Positions 1-12,270 of a stretch of 64,000 nucleotides of DNA are shown one piece after another (position 1 is the first letter of the stretch; each line of letters starts with the position of its first letter). The position numbers and the translations under genes are program-made. The notes under the pieces were generated by a model. The model saw only the letters and a list, made by a program, of their open reading frames with translations, searched no databases and was not told where the DNA came from. Source of the stretch: Plectrocnemia conspersa (taxonomy: Eukaryota; Arthropoda; Insecta; Trichoptera; Polycentropodidae); contig VTFK01000326.1 in assembly GCA_009617715.1 (NCBI GenBank), positions 1-64,000 of the forward strand, written 5' to 3'.

Positions 1-719
1 AAAATGTTAAGTAGTTTTTTATAGATTGAACTATTTTGTCTATCATTGAAAATCCTAAATAGTAATGTCCAATTTGAACCATTAAATTTTAAAAAATATT
101 TAAAAAAATCAGAACGAAGCAAAAATTATATTTAAAACCCAAAAAGTTGAGGGTCCGGTATTCGCACACTCGCTAGCTATCGGTACCTCACGATAGTGAG
201 GTACCGACAGCTAGTATATAAAAATATTTTTGGCCAACCCAAAAATTTGCCCAGTTTCTTAAAATCGGTAAAAGTCGAAGATACACTAGATGTTCCATGT
301 TGTTTATAAGAGTCAAGAACATTCTAAAATAATGAAATGCCTGATAATGATATGTTATAAGTGGAATTTTAATAGATCATCTAAAGCAATATGGTTTTTA
401 TGGAAAGATTTTATTATTTATAATGGACAGGAAACCTATAAACCAACAATTAGACAGAAGCGTAGGGTCCGTGCCCGGCTTACGAATACGTCACTATTAC
501 GTCAACTTATGTAAGAGTTGAAATGCAGCATAAATTTATATGTATAGCGTACTTTAATCAATCAACATAATTCAAGTTGTATTTATATGAACTACAGCTT
601 AAAATGTCTTCGGAGAAATTTGCAACAGGAGAAAGCTGAATATAAATTGATTCAGTTTTGAAGATACAGACAGACTTTGAATTTGATTATTATATCAATA
701 AAAAAAAAAAACAAATGAA
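1..719. other. Intergenic, no gene seen
   Basis: This AT-rich stretch has only short open frames with no recognisable domain. Apart from the hairpin at 173-214 I see nothing I can name. Confidence 0.5.
173..214. repeat. Inverted repeat (hairpin)
   Basis: Two 19-nt arms (173-191 and 196-214) are complementary except for one position and are separated by a 4-nt loop. Each arm contains the same KpnI-like GGTACC core. It may be the centre of a decayed transposon end or a foldback relic. No gene is nearby. Confidence 0.7.
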
Positions 720-1080
720 CTATTCGCGTTTAATAAGAAAAAAGCCTGTCGTTCATGGAAAGTCGTTCGCGGTCCGAAAACGTCTATTTCCTGAGCGGTG
801 TCAGTTTTTTTGGTGCATTTGCGAAACTAGTGTGTATCGATGCCATCCATCCATGCGTCGGAGATGTGTTCCTGTTGCTGATCTACTGACACAGAGCGTG
901 TCATAGAGCTGCAGCTGTCGTCATTTCCTGATGCCGCCGCCTTTCACCTTGACCGTTGTGAGACGACTCCATGAGCAATATCGGATTGCTTTTATCGACA
1001 GGTTCCATTGCCGCTTGCTGCTGCTAATTCTTGTTCCGCTCTGCGCTTCCTTTGCGGCAATCTTACGCAATAGCCACAAC
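720..1080. other. GC-rich patch of unknown nature
   Basis: Base composition is clearly more GC-rich than the surrounding DNA, with runs such as GCCGCCGCC near 930 and several CpGs. The minus strand has open stretches of about 50 codons rich in Arg, Lys and Ser, but no domain, start or splice context I can defend. It could be the 5' end or promoter of a gene that continues left of the window, or part of a repeat. Confidence 0.3.
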
Positions 1081-3260
1081 CAATAATAATAGCATATGAA
1101 TGTGGTGTCTGATTTATGAAATTGCTTAATGTAAAATAATCTGGGCTACAATATGCAATATATATTTTTAATGTACCTTTGTATCTCAGTTTTCAAAAAT
1201 ATATTGCATCTGGTAGGTAGCCCAGCTATATGACACTAAACATTTTAACACAAATAATAAGCTGGCTAAAAATATAAGTAGCTCATGGGATAAATAGATT
1301 GACCTTTTTAAATTCTTTTCACTAAGTAAGAAAAAACGTTTCGATTAAATGTTGATAGATAAATTAAATGATATTAGATGAATTAATATAAATATTGACT
1401 TAAACGGTAAAAGTAATTTGGTAATTGAATTTGATATTTACAACGTTATAATATAAAAATAATATGTATTTATTATTTTTATATTATAACGTTGGTCAAT
1501 TTATTTATTGGTCAGTGACTATTAAAGTGTTTGTTACATATTAAACTAGCTTTAGTCTGAGATAGATTCAAAATCATACTTTATTTATGCTAATTAATTT
1601 TATTCATCCTGTTATTACAAATTTATTTAATTGTATGTATTGCATTGACGTATTGCAGTAACATGTATTCGGTCGTCAGCACGTCACTGTTCAGTTTCTT
1701 CAGCGGTTTTATTGTCATGTAATCGTTATGGTATTAGCTAAATCATTTATTACGTTATTATATATACTTAAATCATTTCTGATGATGTAGCATCTAAATC
1801 TGAGATTTCAAGGTTATTAAAAATTCCTACCAATAATAGAGGAACAAATAAAATTCATAATTAGCATATACTGTTAATTTACGATTTTTTATATGTGGAT
1901 TAAAATATTTGCTGCAATAAAATTAGCCTATTTAGATTATCTTATATTACTTTCCTATTTCCTGCGCATTAAATTTAAAATAAATCTTCTTGCTACTTGT
2001 GAAATTTATAATTTCGCGAAAGAAAACGTAAACAATTCAAAGCATTTAAAGCTTAAAAGTTTTAGCAACTTTTCAACAAGGCAATTTTCAGTCAAAATCA
2101 TAAATGAATGAAAAGTACGCGAGAAAACTCGGACAACGAAGAAGCACAAAGTGGTACGTCGTTACAAGTAAAAGTAATGACGCAACCGACTCATTTCCAA
2201 GCCTTTTATTTTATTAAAGCAAAAAATAAAACCTCTCTTGTGTTATTCCACTTAAATTAATTATAATTATCTATAATATAGACGCATAAGTGTCAATTAA
2301 AAATTCCAACTGAAATAATTATTTGTATCGTGTTAGGTGGGAAGCAAAATCTGCGAGGTAAAAAAAAAGTAAAGTGACTCAAGCGACGTTGAGTTATATT
2401 ACGGTGTCAGTTTAGAAAATGCTCTCTCGGCAAAAAATAAAAATAAAATTATAACCTCGATTATGAGTACCTTTAATGTGACATACCTTTTGTCCAAGGC
2501 TCTAAACATGGCGAGTCCACTTTTTTCCGATGACATTCTCAATCTCTAGTGGGAAGTGCGACATGGCTGAAGAATTACTTGCTCATATGTATCACTGCAC
2601 TAACAAACCCACCCACTTATCTAGTCATTTGACATGCTTTAAGATGAAAAGAAGTGCTTATTAACGATTTCCTTTTGCTTAATATGTACTCACAAATTAA
2701 CAGACACGTTCAGATAAAGCAAAGATGGGCGTTATAACTTGATAAATTAAATTTAGATTATCTGAAATTCAGAGTAGCTAAAGATTCTTAAACATCGAAT
2801 AAATAAATTTTTTCTACGAATGTTTTTTTCAGAACATTTTCTACTATATAAAAAAAATTGAAAACCTTTGAAAGGTTGCTTAGTGTTTATTTATCCATTT
2901 TTTTTCATTTATTTCAACCTAAAATAAAACATGACGATTTTAACCTGTTTTTTATTGTAATTCAAATTTGTTAATCGACTAATTTTTGACACAAAAATTA
3001 CGGGTCAATAGTCATCCTCAATCCACCCGCGACTAGCTTAGAAACTATTCTTCCCAAAGAGATGAAACAAATAAAATGGAACTACGATTCAAAAAAGTTT
3101 GCAAATCCCTGCTTTATATCAAAAATGTGCAAACTTAGAATTTATCAAAACCTGATGATTGACTTGACATAAAAATTTGAGGGTCAATTCATCATGGTAA
3201 GCTAAGATTTTAGTTATTTTACTTATAAAAACTGGTAAACTTTAATTAAAATAACAAACT
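1081..3260. other. Intergenic, no gene seen
   Basis: AT-rich DNA with only short, domain-free open frames. The one distinct structure is the perfect hairpin at 1441-1494. Confidence 0.45.
1441..1494. repeat. Perfect 24-bp hairpin
   Basis: Arms at 1441-1464 and 1471-1494 are exact reverse complements, 24 nt each, around a 6-nt loop. Both arms start and end with the CAACGTTATA motif or its complement. The arms are mostly A and T, so a microRNA is less likely than a foldback or MITE remnant. Confidence 0.8.
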
Positions 3261-3264
3261 ATTA

Positions 3265-3525
3265 ATGTTTATTTGCCCGCACAGTGTGAATATTTTAGCC
3301 CGCAAAGCTGCCATTATGCATAAAGAATAAATTTTTGATCTGTGCAGTGCAAAATTTTTGGATATGTTACTCATGAACAATTAGTTTACTTATAAATATT
3401 AGGTATTGTAAATTTATTTGCTTATTTTCTGTGAAGCTGTAATTTAAAAATATAATGGAATTGATATGATTATATCATTTGTGAACTGAGCGCGATTCGG
3501 CCCGCGAGCCGTAGGTTACCAATAT
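3265..3525. mobile_element. Possible hAT-type non-autonomous element remnant
   Basis: A block near 3490-3520 reads CGGCCCGCGAGCCGTAGGTT. This is the kind of sequence found just inside the ends of many hAT transposons, where 'gcccgcgggccg...' strings recur. A related GCCCGC motif sits near 3275 and 3299. No clean terminal repeats or 8-bp target duplications could be defined, so this is a weak call. Confidence 0.3.
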
Positions 3526-3829
3526 GTGGTCCAATACAGAGAAATTTTTGGATAACAGTTATTTCCCGTCCATCTCGGAAATAATCTTTCTCCTTGGCTT
3601 CCTCATTTCAACATTTAGATGTAGGGAAAAAACAAGAGCTCAAGCGCATTTTAATAAATCAATAGATTTCGACAAGCTCCATCAATCGTCTTTTCTTTCT
3701 ACAACTGATTAGTGTTTTTTATCCAATATTATTATTTTAATATATACTTAAGAATTAACAATAAAATTAAATATTAGCGAATCACTAAATATTGCATTTC
3801 TATATTAAAGTAGTCCACTTTTACTCCTT

Positions 3830-4140
3830 TATATATCGAGAGACTGTATACTGCCATTTCGATCCGTGTGGTGGTTCTGTGGCCACCCACAAAAATTTGC
3901 GCTCCGGCGGCATCCGGTCAGTCTGCGAGAGGCATTCGGATAATTGTAGCGCTGGCAACATTTGGTTAACATGCTGCTTGTACTGGTAATTGTGGTGTCG
4001 AGAGGGTCGAAGCCAGTTAGGCCCACCCGGCCGGTTTTCGGACAAACCGCTGAACCAACGAATGATACTCGTCTCCTCGCCAGGTTAAATTACCCCTGCT
4101 TTGGCGGCAATCAATCACGCTGAGCTACTGGACTGAAAGA
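3830..4140 (-). mobile_element. tRNA-derived SINE
   Basis: On the minus strand an RNA polymerase III A-box-like motif (TGGTTCAGCGGT, complement of 4046-4057) is followed about 31 nt later by a B-box-like motif (GGCTTCGACCC, complement of 4004-4014). This is the spacing of a tRNA-derived promoter. A GC-rich body follows down to about 3835. A second A-box-like string (TAGCTCAGCGTG) lies near 4120, so the head may be dimeric. Both strands show short open frames here, which I read as chance openings in a GC-rich SINE. Confidence 0.55.
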
Positions 4141-5232
4141 AACTTGGAACAAAACAAGACCATTGAGATATCACTTCTACATTATTTTTGAAATTTGATT
4201 TTAATTGTTACGTCGAATTCATGGTAACCTAGTTCGATTTTAGTTATTTATCTCGAAGTTCATATGTTGGAAGCTGTAAAACCCTAACTTGAAATGATCG
4301 ACCGGAATTAAAGACGTGACGAGAAAACATTCACATTCTTTCATATTTTAAAATAAAATATAGCTCTGAAAAACTCTATAAAAATGTCTGAAAATATATG
4401 TAATTCTCTTTCAGATTCTATAGATATATATTTTTTGAGCTCCGATTATTATTTTCAAAGCAAAGAGAAATTATTTAGAGTTCAAGTATTTAATAACATT
4501 ATTTAAATAGTTTTATTTTTTTTTGGAACCTGATAAAATTCTGGTCAAATTCAAAGGGGGCAAATAACCCCCTCTTAAATGACGTCCCTGGTATCATACT
4601 ATCACTTAAGTGGAAAACTAAGAAACGTCTCATACAATACAAATCTAGCGCCTTTGAATGAAGAAATAAACTGATAATTTTTAAAAACACAATTATATTT
4701 TTTGCTCTTGATCTTTCAGATAAAAGTTTCAAAACAAAACTTGGCAAAATTCTGCACAGGTGCTAGCAGTGGCTTATTGTGCTTCGAATGGCAAAAAAGT
4801 GTTTTAATAAACAATCTTCAAACACATGGTATATTTTACTATGTTTAAAATGCCATTGACATTGAAATTGTTCGCTTGCGTCGTAATTAATTTTACGAAC
4901 GATTTTTAATCGAACCGTATACAAGATAAACAAAAAAATACATCAATAAATGAGATATGGTCCATTGATAAGATAAATTGATGTAACCCAAAAAGATATG
5001 TTGAGTCATCGAACCTTCGGTAAAATACCGCGGTGGTCCACTGTGTCAAGAGACTGAGTGTCGCCAAGCATTCAGTGATACTCAACATTGTGTTTATACA
5101 TACATAAATTTATTTTAATATTTTTCACATTTTGTTTTAAATTTAAATACAATATGCGTAAAAAATCCTACGTAGGAGTCCTACAGAACAATTTGCTCTA
5201 ACATATCTTATTATTTTTGTACATACATATGT
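4141..5232. other. Intergenic, no gene seen
   Basis: AT-rich DNA. Open frames on the minus strand at 4499-4747 and 4906-5088 have no recognisable domain or splice context. Confidence 0.45.
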
Positions 5233-5350
5233 ATGAATATGATATCCCTATTTATGAAAACTGTCTATTCAATGTATGCTGATGACACATGCATTATAAC
5301 TAATTTTAAAGTCTTAAAACAATTAAATTTAAAAATGTACAAAATTTATC
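5233..5350 (+). pseudogene. Reverse-transcriptase scrap (non-LTR type)
   Basis: The frame from 5233 contains SMYADDTCII, which matches the YADD catalytic box of non-LTR reverse transcriptases, followed by hydrophobic residues. Nothing upstream or downstream extends the domain convincingly. I call it a short relic on the strength of that motif alone. Confidence 0.35.
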
Positions 5351-5760
5351 GTATATATCAAACTATGGTGGGTGAGTATCGTTTTTCTCCGAGCAGTAGT
5401 AGAGAAGCTGGTGGAAGGTTGATGTCTAGTGGATGGTCCTCGGAGGTCTTGTAGTTGTGGCAGTGACGGTGTAGTGAAGGTTCGTTCCTCTCTGCTGCGG
5501 TGATCGCCTCCGAGAGTCCCTCTCTGGTCCTGACCGTCTATGACCGTATGGTCCGCCGTCTCTGCTCTCTCCTCATTGGAGACCAGCCTTAAGTATCAAG
5601 GATTGCAAAGCTGGCTGGTGAATCACAACCATGCAGCGGCCATCCAGCCAATTATTGCACTTGTTTCTTCGACCAAAGAAATATGCCCATGCCTCTAGAA
5701 AGTGATATTTACTTGCTGGACATCCTTCCGAGGTCGAATGATGCAACGGAAACATTGTGA
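5351..5760. other. GC-rich repeat-like patch, unidentified
   Basis: Composition shifts to GC-rich between about 5370 and 5740, right after the YADD scrap. It could be the continuation of the same retroelement or an unrelated SINE. Both strands show open frames up to about 80 codons with no domain I recognise. Confidence 0.3.
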
Positions 5761-6349
5761 CTTTACTGTGCTTTTTTTCGTCCGGTGATATATTGTTTCC
5801 GTTCCCGTTTCGCAACAAAGAAATATTCTTTCAATGCATCAGAGTAATTACCTCTTGTTTATATAAGCTCTTTTTTCTGGACGTAACGAGGGCTTTCGTG
5901 TGTTCCCTTCCTTTACACTCTGTCAAGTTCATCCTTATTATACCGTGGTTACGGTATTATTGTGCGAGTTTCAAAAGGAGAACCCCCACACGTTAAACCG
6001 TAAGCAAAATTACTATAACCATTCCTTTTGTGTTTAACTTTTAGCATTTCTTCACTTAATAAATAGTAATTCCTATTTGTAATGTATTATGATCATCGTA
6101 AAGCAGCCACAATGTTTATATAGAGCCACCAGGATTTATATTAGAAAGATTGACAATTTAACCTAAAATGATAATAAAACAGTAACTCGTATTTAAAAAA
6201 AACTATGTATTTTACTGTATTCTTTATTTCGTAATAAAGTTTTAATCAACAATGTGTTGTTAAAAACATAAAGTAAAAGGATTATTAAAATAATAATTAG
6301 GAATTTCTACACAAACTTTTATATAATATATTTTATTGTATCAGTAATA
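5761..6349. other. Intergenic; 3' flank of CCDC97
   Basis: AT-rich DNA. The part next to 6350 should contain the 3' UTR of the minus-strand CCDC97 gene. Nothing else is recognised. Confidence 0.4.
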
Positions 6350-7441
6350 TCATACACCATTCATTTGTACTGTGTTTTCTAAAGTTGGATGTTTGCTCAA
6401 GTGTTTCATGTACACATCTAACTCATCTTCGCTAATTTCAGACATATCTGATGTCTTTTTATCGGCAACATCTTCGTTTAAAGTTTCTTCAGGCGATTCT
6501 TTATCGAAATATTTTTCTTCTTCATCTCTCGTGCAAACTTCCAAGCAATCATATTCGGAATTATTATCAACCGTGTGATAATCAAAGTCTTCATCTTCGC
6601 CGTTAAGAAAGCTGCGGTACATTTCCTGAACAAATTCTTCCTTCAATAGAATTCTCTCGGGTGCAGTTATCAAAATATCCTCGATGTTCTTCTTTTTGGA
6701 TTTTTTTTTCTTTGGAATTGGCGTATTATCAAATTCACCCCAACGAGGACCCGCTTCAAACGGATTTGAATTATCATCCTGACTGTCTTCTTCAGATTGA
6801 GACTCTTCATTTAAAGTTTCTGCTTCTTTTTGACTGTCTAACATATCTTTCATCTGCTGTTTATCGATCCCTTTCAACACTACATTTAAGAATGTTATAT
6901 TGTCAGTATCAATATTATCCCTTGCCTTTTTTTCGCTCTCAGTCATATACTGTCCCACAAGTTGTTCGTAAAGCAACGGATTCCTTTGCATCATTTCCAC
7001 TTCACTAAAATAATTTGAACCGTTTATCATTTTTGACAATGCTTCGTAACGCCTGTTTTTAATTAAACATTTTTTACCTTCAACGCTTAAAAATCTTTTT
7101 AGCTCGTTTATACGATAATTGATTTCAAAGTTATGGAGCTTATTTGAGTCATCCCTGCTTTCAAAATAAGAAAGGTGCTCAAGCTTTAGATGCTTTCCGA
7201 ATTTTTCTAAAAATGTTAATTGTCCCTTATTGAATATATCAAGAGCTATAGATTTCTTTTCACTCGTAGTTAAATCAACTTCTCCAATTTGTTGACTTTT
7301 AAAAGAAACATTATCAACTCGTACTAAATAATCAATTATGTCATGAATAGCATCCACGTTTTTTTCTTCATCATCTAATGGATTAGCTTCTTTATTTGAT
7401 ATAAGTGATTCGACGTCCATACCGTTTGCTTGATCTGTCAT
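6350..7441 (-). CDS. CCDC97: Coiled-coil domain-containing protein 97 (CCDC97) homologue
   Basis: A single open frame of 363 codons starts at the ATG at 7441. The middle (about residues 125-180) carries the family core: the strings NRRYEAL and RNPLLYEQLVGQYMT, typical of the CCDC97/DUF2052 family. The C-terminal third is very acidic (runs of E and D) after a basic patch KKKKSKKK near residue 245. CCDC97 proteins associate with the U2 snRNP factor SF3B and are nuclear; that role is family knowledge, not visible here. Length is in the family range. The 5' leader at 7442-7690 may contain an intron, since TTTTAG precedes the ATG closely. The coding sequence looks intact. Confidence 0.9.
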   Translation of the reverse strand: MTDQANGMDVESLISNKEANPLDDEEKNVDAIHDIIDYLVRVDNVSFKSQQIGEVDLTTSEKKSIALDIFNKGQLTFLEKFGKHLKLEHLSYFESRDDSNKLHNFEINYRINELKRFLSVEGKKCLIKNRRYEALSKMINGSNYFSEVEMMQRNPLLYEQLVGQYMTESEKKARDNIDTDNITFLNVVLKGIDKQQMKDMLDSQKEAETLNEESQSEEDSQDDNSNPFEAGPRWGEFDNTPIPKKKKSKKKNIEDILITAPERILLKEEFVQEMYRSFLNGEDEDFDYHTVDNNSEYDCLEVCTRDEEEKYFDKESPEETLNEDVADKKTSDMSEISEDELDVYMKHLSKHPTLENTVQMNGV

Positions 7442-8130
7442 TTCACCCTAAAAGCATACAATAAATTATTAATTATTTTCGTTAAACGTATTTTAAAATA
7501 AAACATTTTGTTTCTAATAACCATTATTAAAATAAAAGTAAAAACATAACCTAAAAAATTTAAATTAATATTTTCTGGTATCAGAGATAATAAATTTAGA
7601 AAATTTATGTACAAACAGTAAAAACAAGTATTTAAAACTGTTTCGACAATTAATATTTTGTAAAACTGCATACACACCAATAATAACAATGTTTTCCTTT
7701 GACATTAAAACTGTCGCTCTGACGTTCAGCGATGAGTGTTGCTAGTAATAAAATAAAATATAAATATATTTTGAATACTAGGTATTAAGTATTAAATAGA
7801 TTTACTGATTTAATTTCAATATTAAAATAGTTTGATAGGCAAAAGAAGCAAAACTAATTGCTAAACCTATTTTGGAATGACGTTAGCTAGGGCATAAAAA
7901 ATACATCGTTGATAAATTTAAAATATATATTTATGATCCTCTAGCTCGCTAGGAACTTCCAAGTATTCTGTTAATCAGCTATTATTCGCTAATCGGCTCC
8001 AGTAAATCTTCACATTTCAACATGGTGGATTATCATCAATATCAAAAAATATTTTTATTATTATTGTGAAACTAGTGTAATAAATATCATTACTTTTGTG
8101 GGGGCCCTTTATGTTCATTTATTTATGTTT
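7442..8130. other. Upstream flank of CCDC97, no other gene seen
   Basis: AT-rich DNA holding the presumed promoter and 5' leader of CCDC97. The minus-strand frame at 7438-7689 overlaps the leader and has no domain. Confidence 0.4.
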
Positions 8131-8132
8131 TA

Positions 8133-8333
8133 TTATGACCATAACTTGGCAGCACTCTGGTAGCACTGACGTGGCACATTCTCTTGGAGACTGACGGACT
8201 CGCAACGATCGTTGCTGCCTAGTGCACCGTTCAATTTTATATATTAAACATGTGACATCATATACCTTCAATAAAATACTACAGCAGCGACTCAATTTGT
8301 CTAATTGCCACCCGTCCCCATCCATCGCCAAAC
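8133..8333 (+). repeat. Dispersed repeat R1, copy 1
   Basis: This is one of five copies in the window of a roughly 200-bp element. It begins near ACTTGGCAGCACTCTGGTA, has AATAAAATACTAC in its last third, and ends with GCCACCCGTCCCCATCCATC. The other copies are at 12063-12270, 17329-17505, 17529-17625 (inverted) and 37311-37457 (inverted). Both ends contain TTGGCG or its complement. No coding capacity is seen; a short non-autonomous transposon or SINE-like element is most likely. Confidence 0.75.
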
Positions 8334-8683
8334 TTTAAAAGATAACGAGGAAATTAAAAAGAATGGATGTGTAAAAAAAATACACGTTTTATGCATTTCG
8401 AATATGCTAAATGATATTGAGGGGTAATGGAAAATAAATTATAAAATGCTAAGTCTTATAAATATTTTATTCGATGAATGCATGAATCAAAAAAAATCAT
8501 AAACATACCTGAAACCGAAGTGATTGGTCCCTGTGCCACGACAATACCTCTATTTGAGCATCATTTTCAAGTGTTTTGATAAAAATAAGATGGTGGCTGT
8601 GCCCTACTTTATTTTTTGCCGTGTAAATGCGGAATATTAAATTAAAACTTCAATTAAGGAGTGGTTAATGAATTTAAATTTTG

Positions 8684-11312
8684 CTATAATACCAAATATG
8701 AAATCATGAAACGTTCCCTAGAGATGCTATGAATCTTAATATGTCGTGAAAGGTGTTCTTTAACTTTGAATGTTTTTCCACATTCATCACATTTGAAGTT
8801 TCTGGAATCTCCGTGCATAGTAATATGTCGTAAAAGGCAATCTTTTCGTTTGAATACTATTCCACATATGTCACATTTCATGTCCTTAGAGTCACTATGA
8901 TTATACATATGACGTAAAAGGTGTTCCTTATGTTTGAATGATTTTCCACATGCTTCGCATTTAAAGTTTCTAGAATCATTATGAATAGTTATATGCCTTA
9001 AAAGTTTACTCTTTTGTGGAAACAATTTATGGCAATATATACATTCATACTTTAAATCCATATGTATATACATATGCTGTAAAAGACTATCTTTACGATT
9101 AAATGCTTTATCACAACTGTCACATTTGAAATAACTAGATTCACTATGAGTAGATGTATGCCGCAAAAGATGTTCTTTATATTTAAATGACTTTTCACAT
9201 TTTTCGCATTTAAAGTCCCGAGAGCCAGAATGACTTTTTATATGACGTAAAAGTTTGTTCTTATTTGAAAACAGTTTATTACAATATGTGCAAGTATTCT
9301 TAATATCATTATGAATCTTCATATGCATTAAAAAGTGATCTTTACAATTAAATGTTTTTTTACAACTATCACATTTTAAGTCAATGGGATTATTGTGAAC
9401 CTTCATATGTTGTAAAAGATGATCTTTGTGTTTGAATGCTTTTTCACATTTTACACATTTAAAGTCTCTAGAGTCACTATGACTTTTCATATGCCGTAAA
9501 AGTCTACTCTTATCTGGAAACCTTTTGTGACAATACGTACACATCTTTTTTAAATCACTATGTATCTTCATATGCAGTAAAAAGTTATCTTTACAATTGA
9601 ATGCTTCTCCACAGCGATCACATTTGAAGTCATTAGGGTGAATATTCATATGCCGTAAAAAGTAATCTCTATGTTTAAATGATTTTTTACATACATCACA
9701 ATTAAAGTCTTTAAAATTACTATGACTTTTCAAATGCCGTACAAATTTACTTTTATTTGGAAACAATCGTAGGCAATATGTACACGTCAACTGCTTCTCT
9801 CCGGCAAAATTCTGAGCATTGGCAGAATGTTTAACATATTTTTCTTTTTCTTGTTTCTAAAAATATAAATAAATCTTATTTTATTTGTTAAATATCTAAT
9901 TAAACACAATTTAAAATATAACAATTTAACTATTACTTGTGATTCTAAAAGATCGTTTGAGCATTTGTTGATAGTACTTTTATTGAGTATATCTTTAATA
10001 TCATGAATTTCTAAAAAAGAAAAATTAATTGTAAATTAAAATATAATGATATACAAGTTGTATATACGTACATATTTTTACCTGTTTCGAACAAGTCCTC
10101 TGATTCAAATTGATTACAATCTTCATTGCTGTCAACTTCTATTTTAATATTTTCACACTGTAAATAAGTAAGGTTTTAAATTTTGTATGTTTATAAAATA
10201 CAGAGGGGTTTTGATAATCATATTGTTTACCTTAACTTCATAAATAACTGTGTCAACACAGTCTATTGTTCCAATGGTATTTTCAACACTTGGTTCTAAA
10301 AATATTTAATAACATTTTACGAGATGTTCTCATATAGTACTGTACCCGTCGAAAAATCAGAATGTTAAATGTAAAAATTATTAGTATTTTAAAGACTAAT
10401 GTTATTATTAAAATTAAATTATATTTATATTAAAATTATAATTTATTTGCATCCTAGGACTACAATTTAAGGCGTAACGTCGTAGTGTCTTAACAGACTG
10501 TGGTGCTTGCATTTTAAATAAAGAATGGATAAACAAATATTCTTAGATTGTCTATTTTTTTAAATATTACATAAAAAATCCACTTGGGTCTTCTTTAAAC
10601 CTGACAATAAAATGCTTCTTTTTCTAATTCTGCAGGAACTATTCCTAAACAAGTGTCAATATTTATCAATTTTTAGTGGTGATTTGTGGTTTTTAGTTGC
10701 ATATCAAAAAAAAATATTCCCGTACTTTTTACTGAAATGATTTATTTTAAACCTATTTTTTTTATATATGTTTTCTTTAAATCCATGCATTGAAATGCAT
10801 ATAGAAGTTATTATAGTATTGTTTTTAAGTTGTTTACATTTGTTGTTTATATTATTTTAATTTGAGTGATATCACTATACAGCACTTCGGAATTTTATAC
10901 AAAATAAAATCGAAAAAAAAAAACATTTTTAATTTTAATGTACTATTGGTGGTTTTATTAAAACAAACGCTATATAATTATGGAAATCACCTCGGGCATT
11001 TTTGTTCAAGGACAACATTTTTGAGTAGGGAAATCCTCCTCAAAAGAGAACGTCTGGCCACATTACTTTTATTGACTTACACCTAATTCATTCCCCTATA
11101 TAGTACACCTCATATTATAAAGTGTGTAATTTATATAGTTGTTGTTACTTATATCGTATACAAAAATGAACATATTAATGATAATATTTACATATTTTAT
11201 AAAAACGTGACATTTACTCGAATTTTTTTTTAGTAACCTACCCAAATTAAAGCATAAATAAAAAAATAATAATTTACTTCTTACCAGTTTTAATAAAAGG
11301 TGGAAGCGACAT
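8684..11312 (-). CDS. C2H2 zinc-finger protein, 13 fingers (paralogue 1)
   Basis: Five coding exons: 11312-11285, 10295-10231, 10157-10082, 10010-9937 and 9856-8684. All junctions are GT-AG and the frame stays open, giving 471 residues. The first exon encodes MSLPPFIKT; about 80 acidic residues follow, without an obvious ZAD, BTB or KRAB domain. The last exon holds 13 consecutive C2H2 fingers. Fingers repeat in groups of three: a CTYC type (1, 4, 7, 10), an FKH type (2, 5, 8, 11) and a CDxC-FNxKD type (3, 6, 9, with 12 similar), plus a different finger 13. Linkers are of the HSDSRDFKC kind, not TGEKP. It is probably a sequence-specific nuclear DNA-binding protein; the target is unknown. It shares exon lengths 28, 65, 76 and 74 nt with the paralogue at 15277-16993. 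Confidence 0.88.
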
Positions 11313-11319
11313 TCTACTG

Positions 11320-12060
11320 TCAATAAGCTGTCAAAAATATGCGCAAGTGTTTACTAATTCGGTCCAAGCATTCATAATTTTGACCATAAATAATGAAGTC
11401 ATTTGATTCTCAATTTAAATAATATTTTTAATAAAAATTGTCTTTAAATATATTATATTCCATTAAAATTAAAATAAGCGTTTTTTTATTACACATAATA
11501 CTAAAAACTGCAGACTTTTGCCTTTTTTCCATCACTGCCAAGCGGTCGTCCATAATTACCCCCATTCCCTTAAAATTGTTGATTCCTTGTTCTAAATTAA
11601 GTAAAAAAATTGCTCCTACCCTGGAAAATAAAATAATTATTAAGTTCACTTTATAAAAAGTATTGAAATATGTAAATAAATAGATATATCAATTATTTTT
11701 AATTCGAAGTTTCACTCATTAAAGTAATAAAATATATATATGCGATTTAACGTACATCGTCACTTTTATTAGACTTCTCGGTTCAATAAATGGACAACTC
11801 ATAAGTTGTTCAAAATTATTCTACTTAAATAATTATATCAACTCCAAGCAATTTAGTTGACGCTACGCACCGCTGTGGGCTGCGCCCTCGCGCCTCGTGA
11901 AACCCTACACACGCTCCCATAAGTGGTGTTTCTAGAGCCCTAGGAGCAGAGCCTGTGCCCCCAAAGACAAACACCACCGCGCGCCATATGTCATCGAATA
12001 ATCGAGGACCACGCCGCCACAATGCCGCGCGCGCCACCTGTCGTTGCTTTTCACCGCAGA
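11320..12060. other. Upstream flank of zinc-finger gene 1
   Basis: This should contain the promoter of the minus-strand zinc-finger gene, just right of its start at 11312. The part from about 11880 to 12060 is GC-rich with many CpGs and leads into repeat R1 copy 2. Open frames on both strands there overlap the repeat and have no domain. Confidence 0.4.
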
Positions 12061-12062
12061 GT

Positions 12063-12270
12063 GCCGACAAAACTTGGCGGCACTCTGGTAACATCGGCGT
12101 GAAGGGCACATTCTGTTGGCGAACTTTGATGGATGAGCGACGGCTGGTACGTGCCTCGTGCACCGTTCACCGAACATCATATATTCTAAGATGTAACCTC
12201 ATATACTTTCAACAAAATACTACTGCAGCGTCTCAATCTGTGTGTCCACCCATTACCATCCATCACCAAA
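12063..12270 (+). repeat. Dispersed repeat R1, copy 2
   Basis: It matches copy 1 in the AACTTGGCGGCACTCTGGTAA start, the CCTCGTGCACCGTTCA middle and the CTGCAGCGTCTCAATCTGTG end. Same orientation as copies 1 and 3. Confidence 0.75.

Noticed and set aside
3821..4045. Overlapping 74- and 65-residue minus-strand frames
   Set aside because: They lie in the tRNA-derived SINE and are open because it is GC-rich.
5573..5818. 81-residue minus-strand frame near the GC-rich patch
   Set aside because: No domain, no splice context; probably part of a repeat.
6661..7008. 115-residue plus-strand frame opposite CCDC97
   Set aside because: It is the shadow of the minus-strand CCDC97 coding frame; no homologous pattern of its own.
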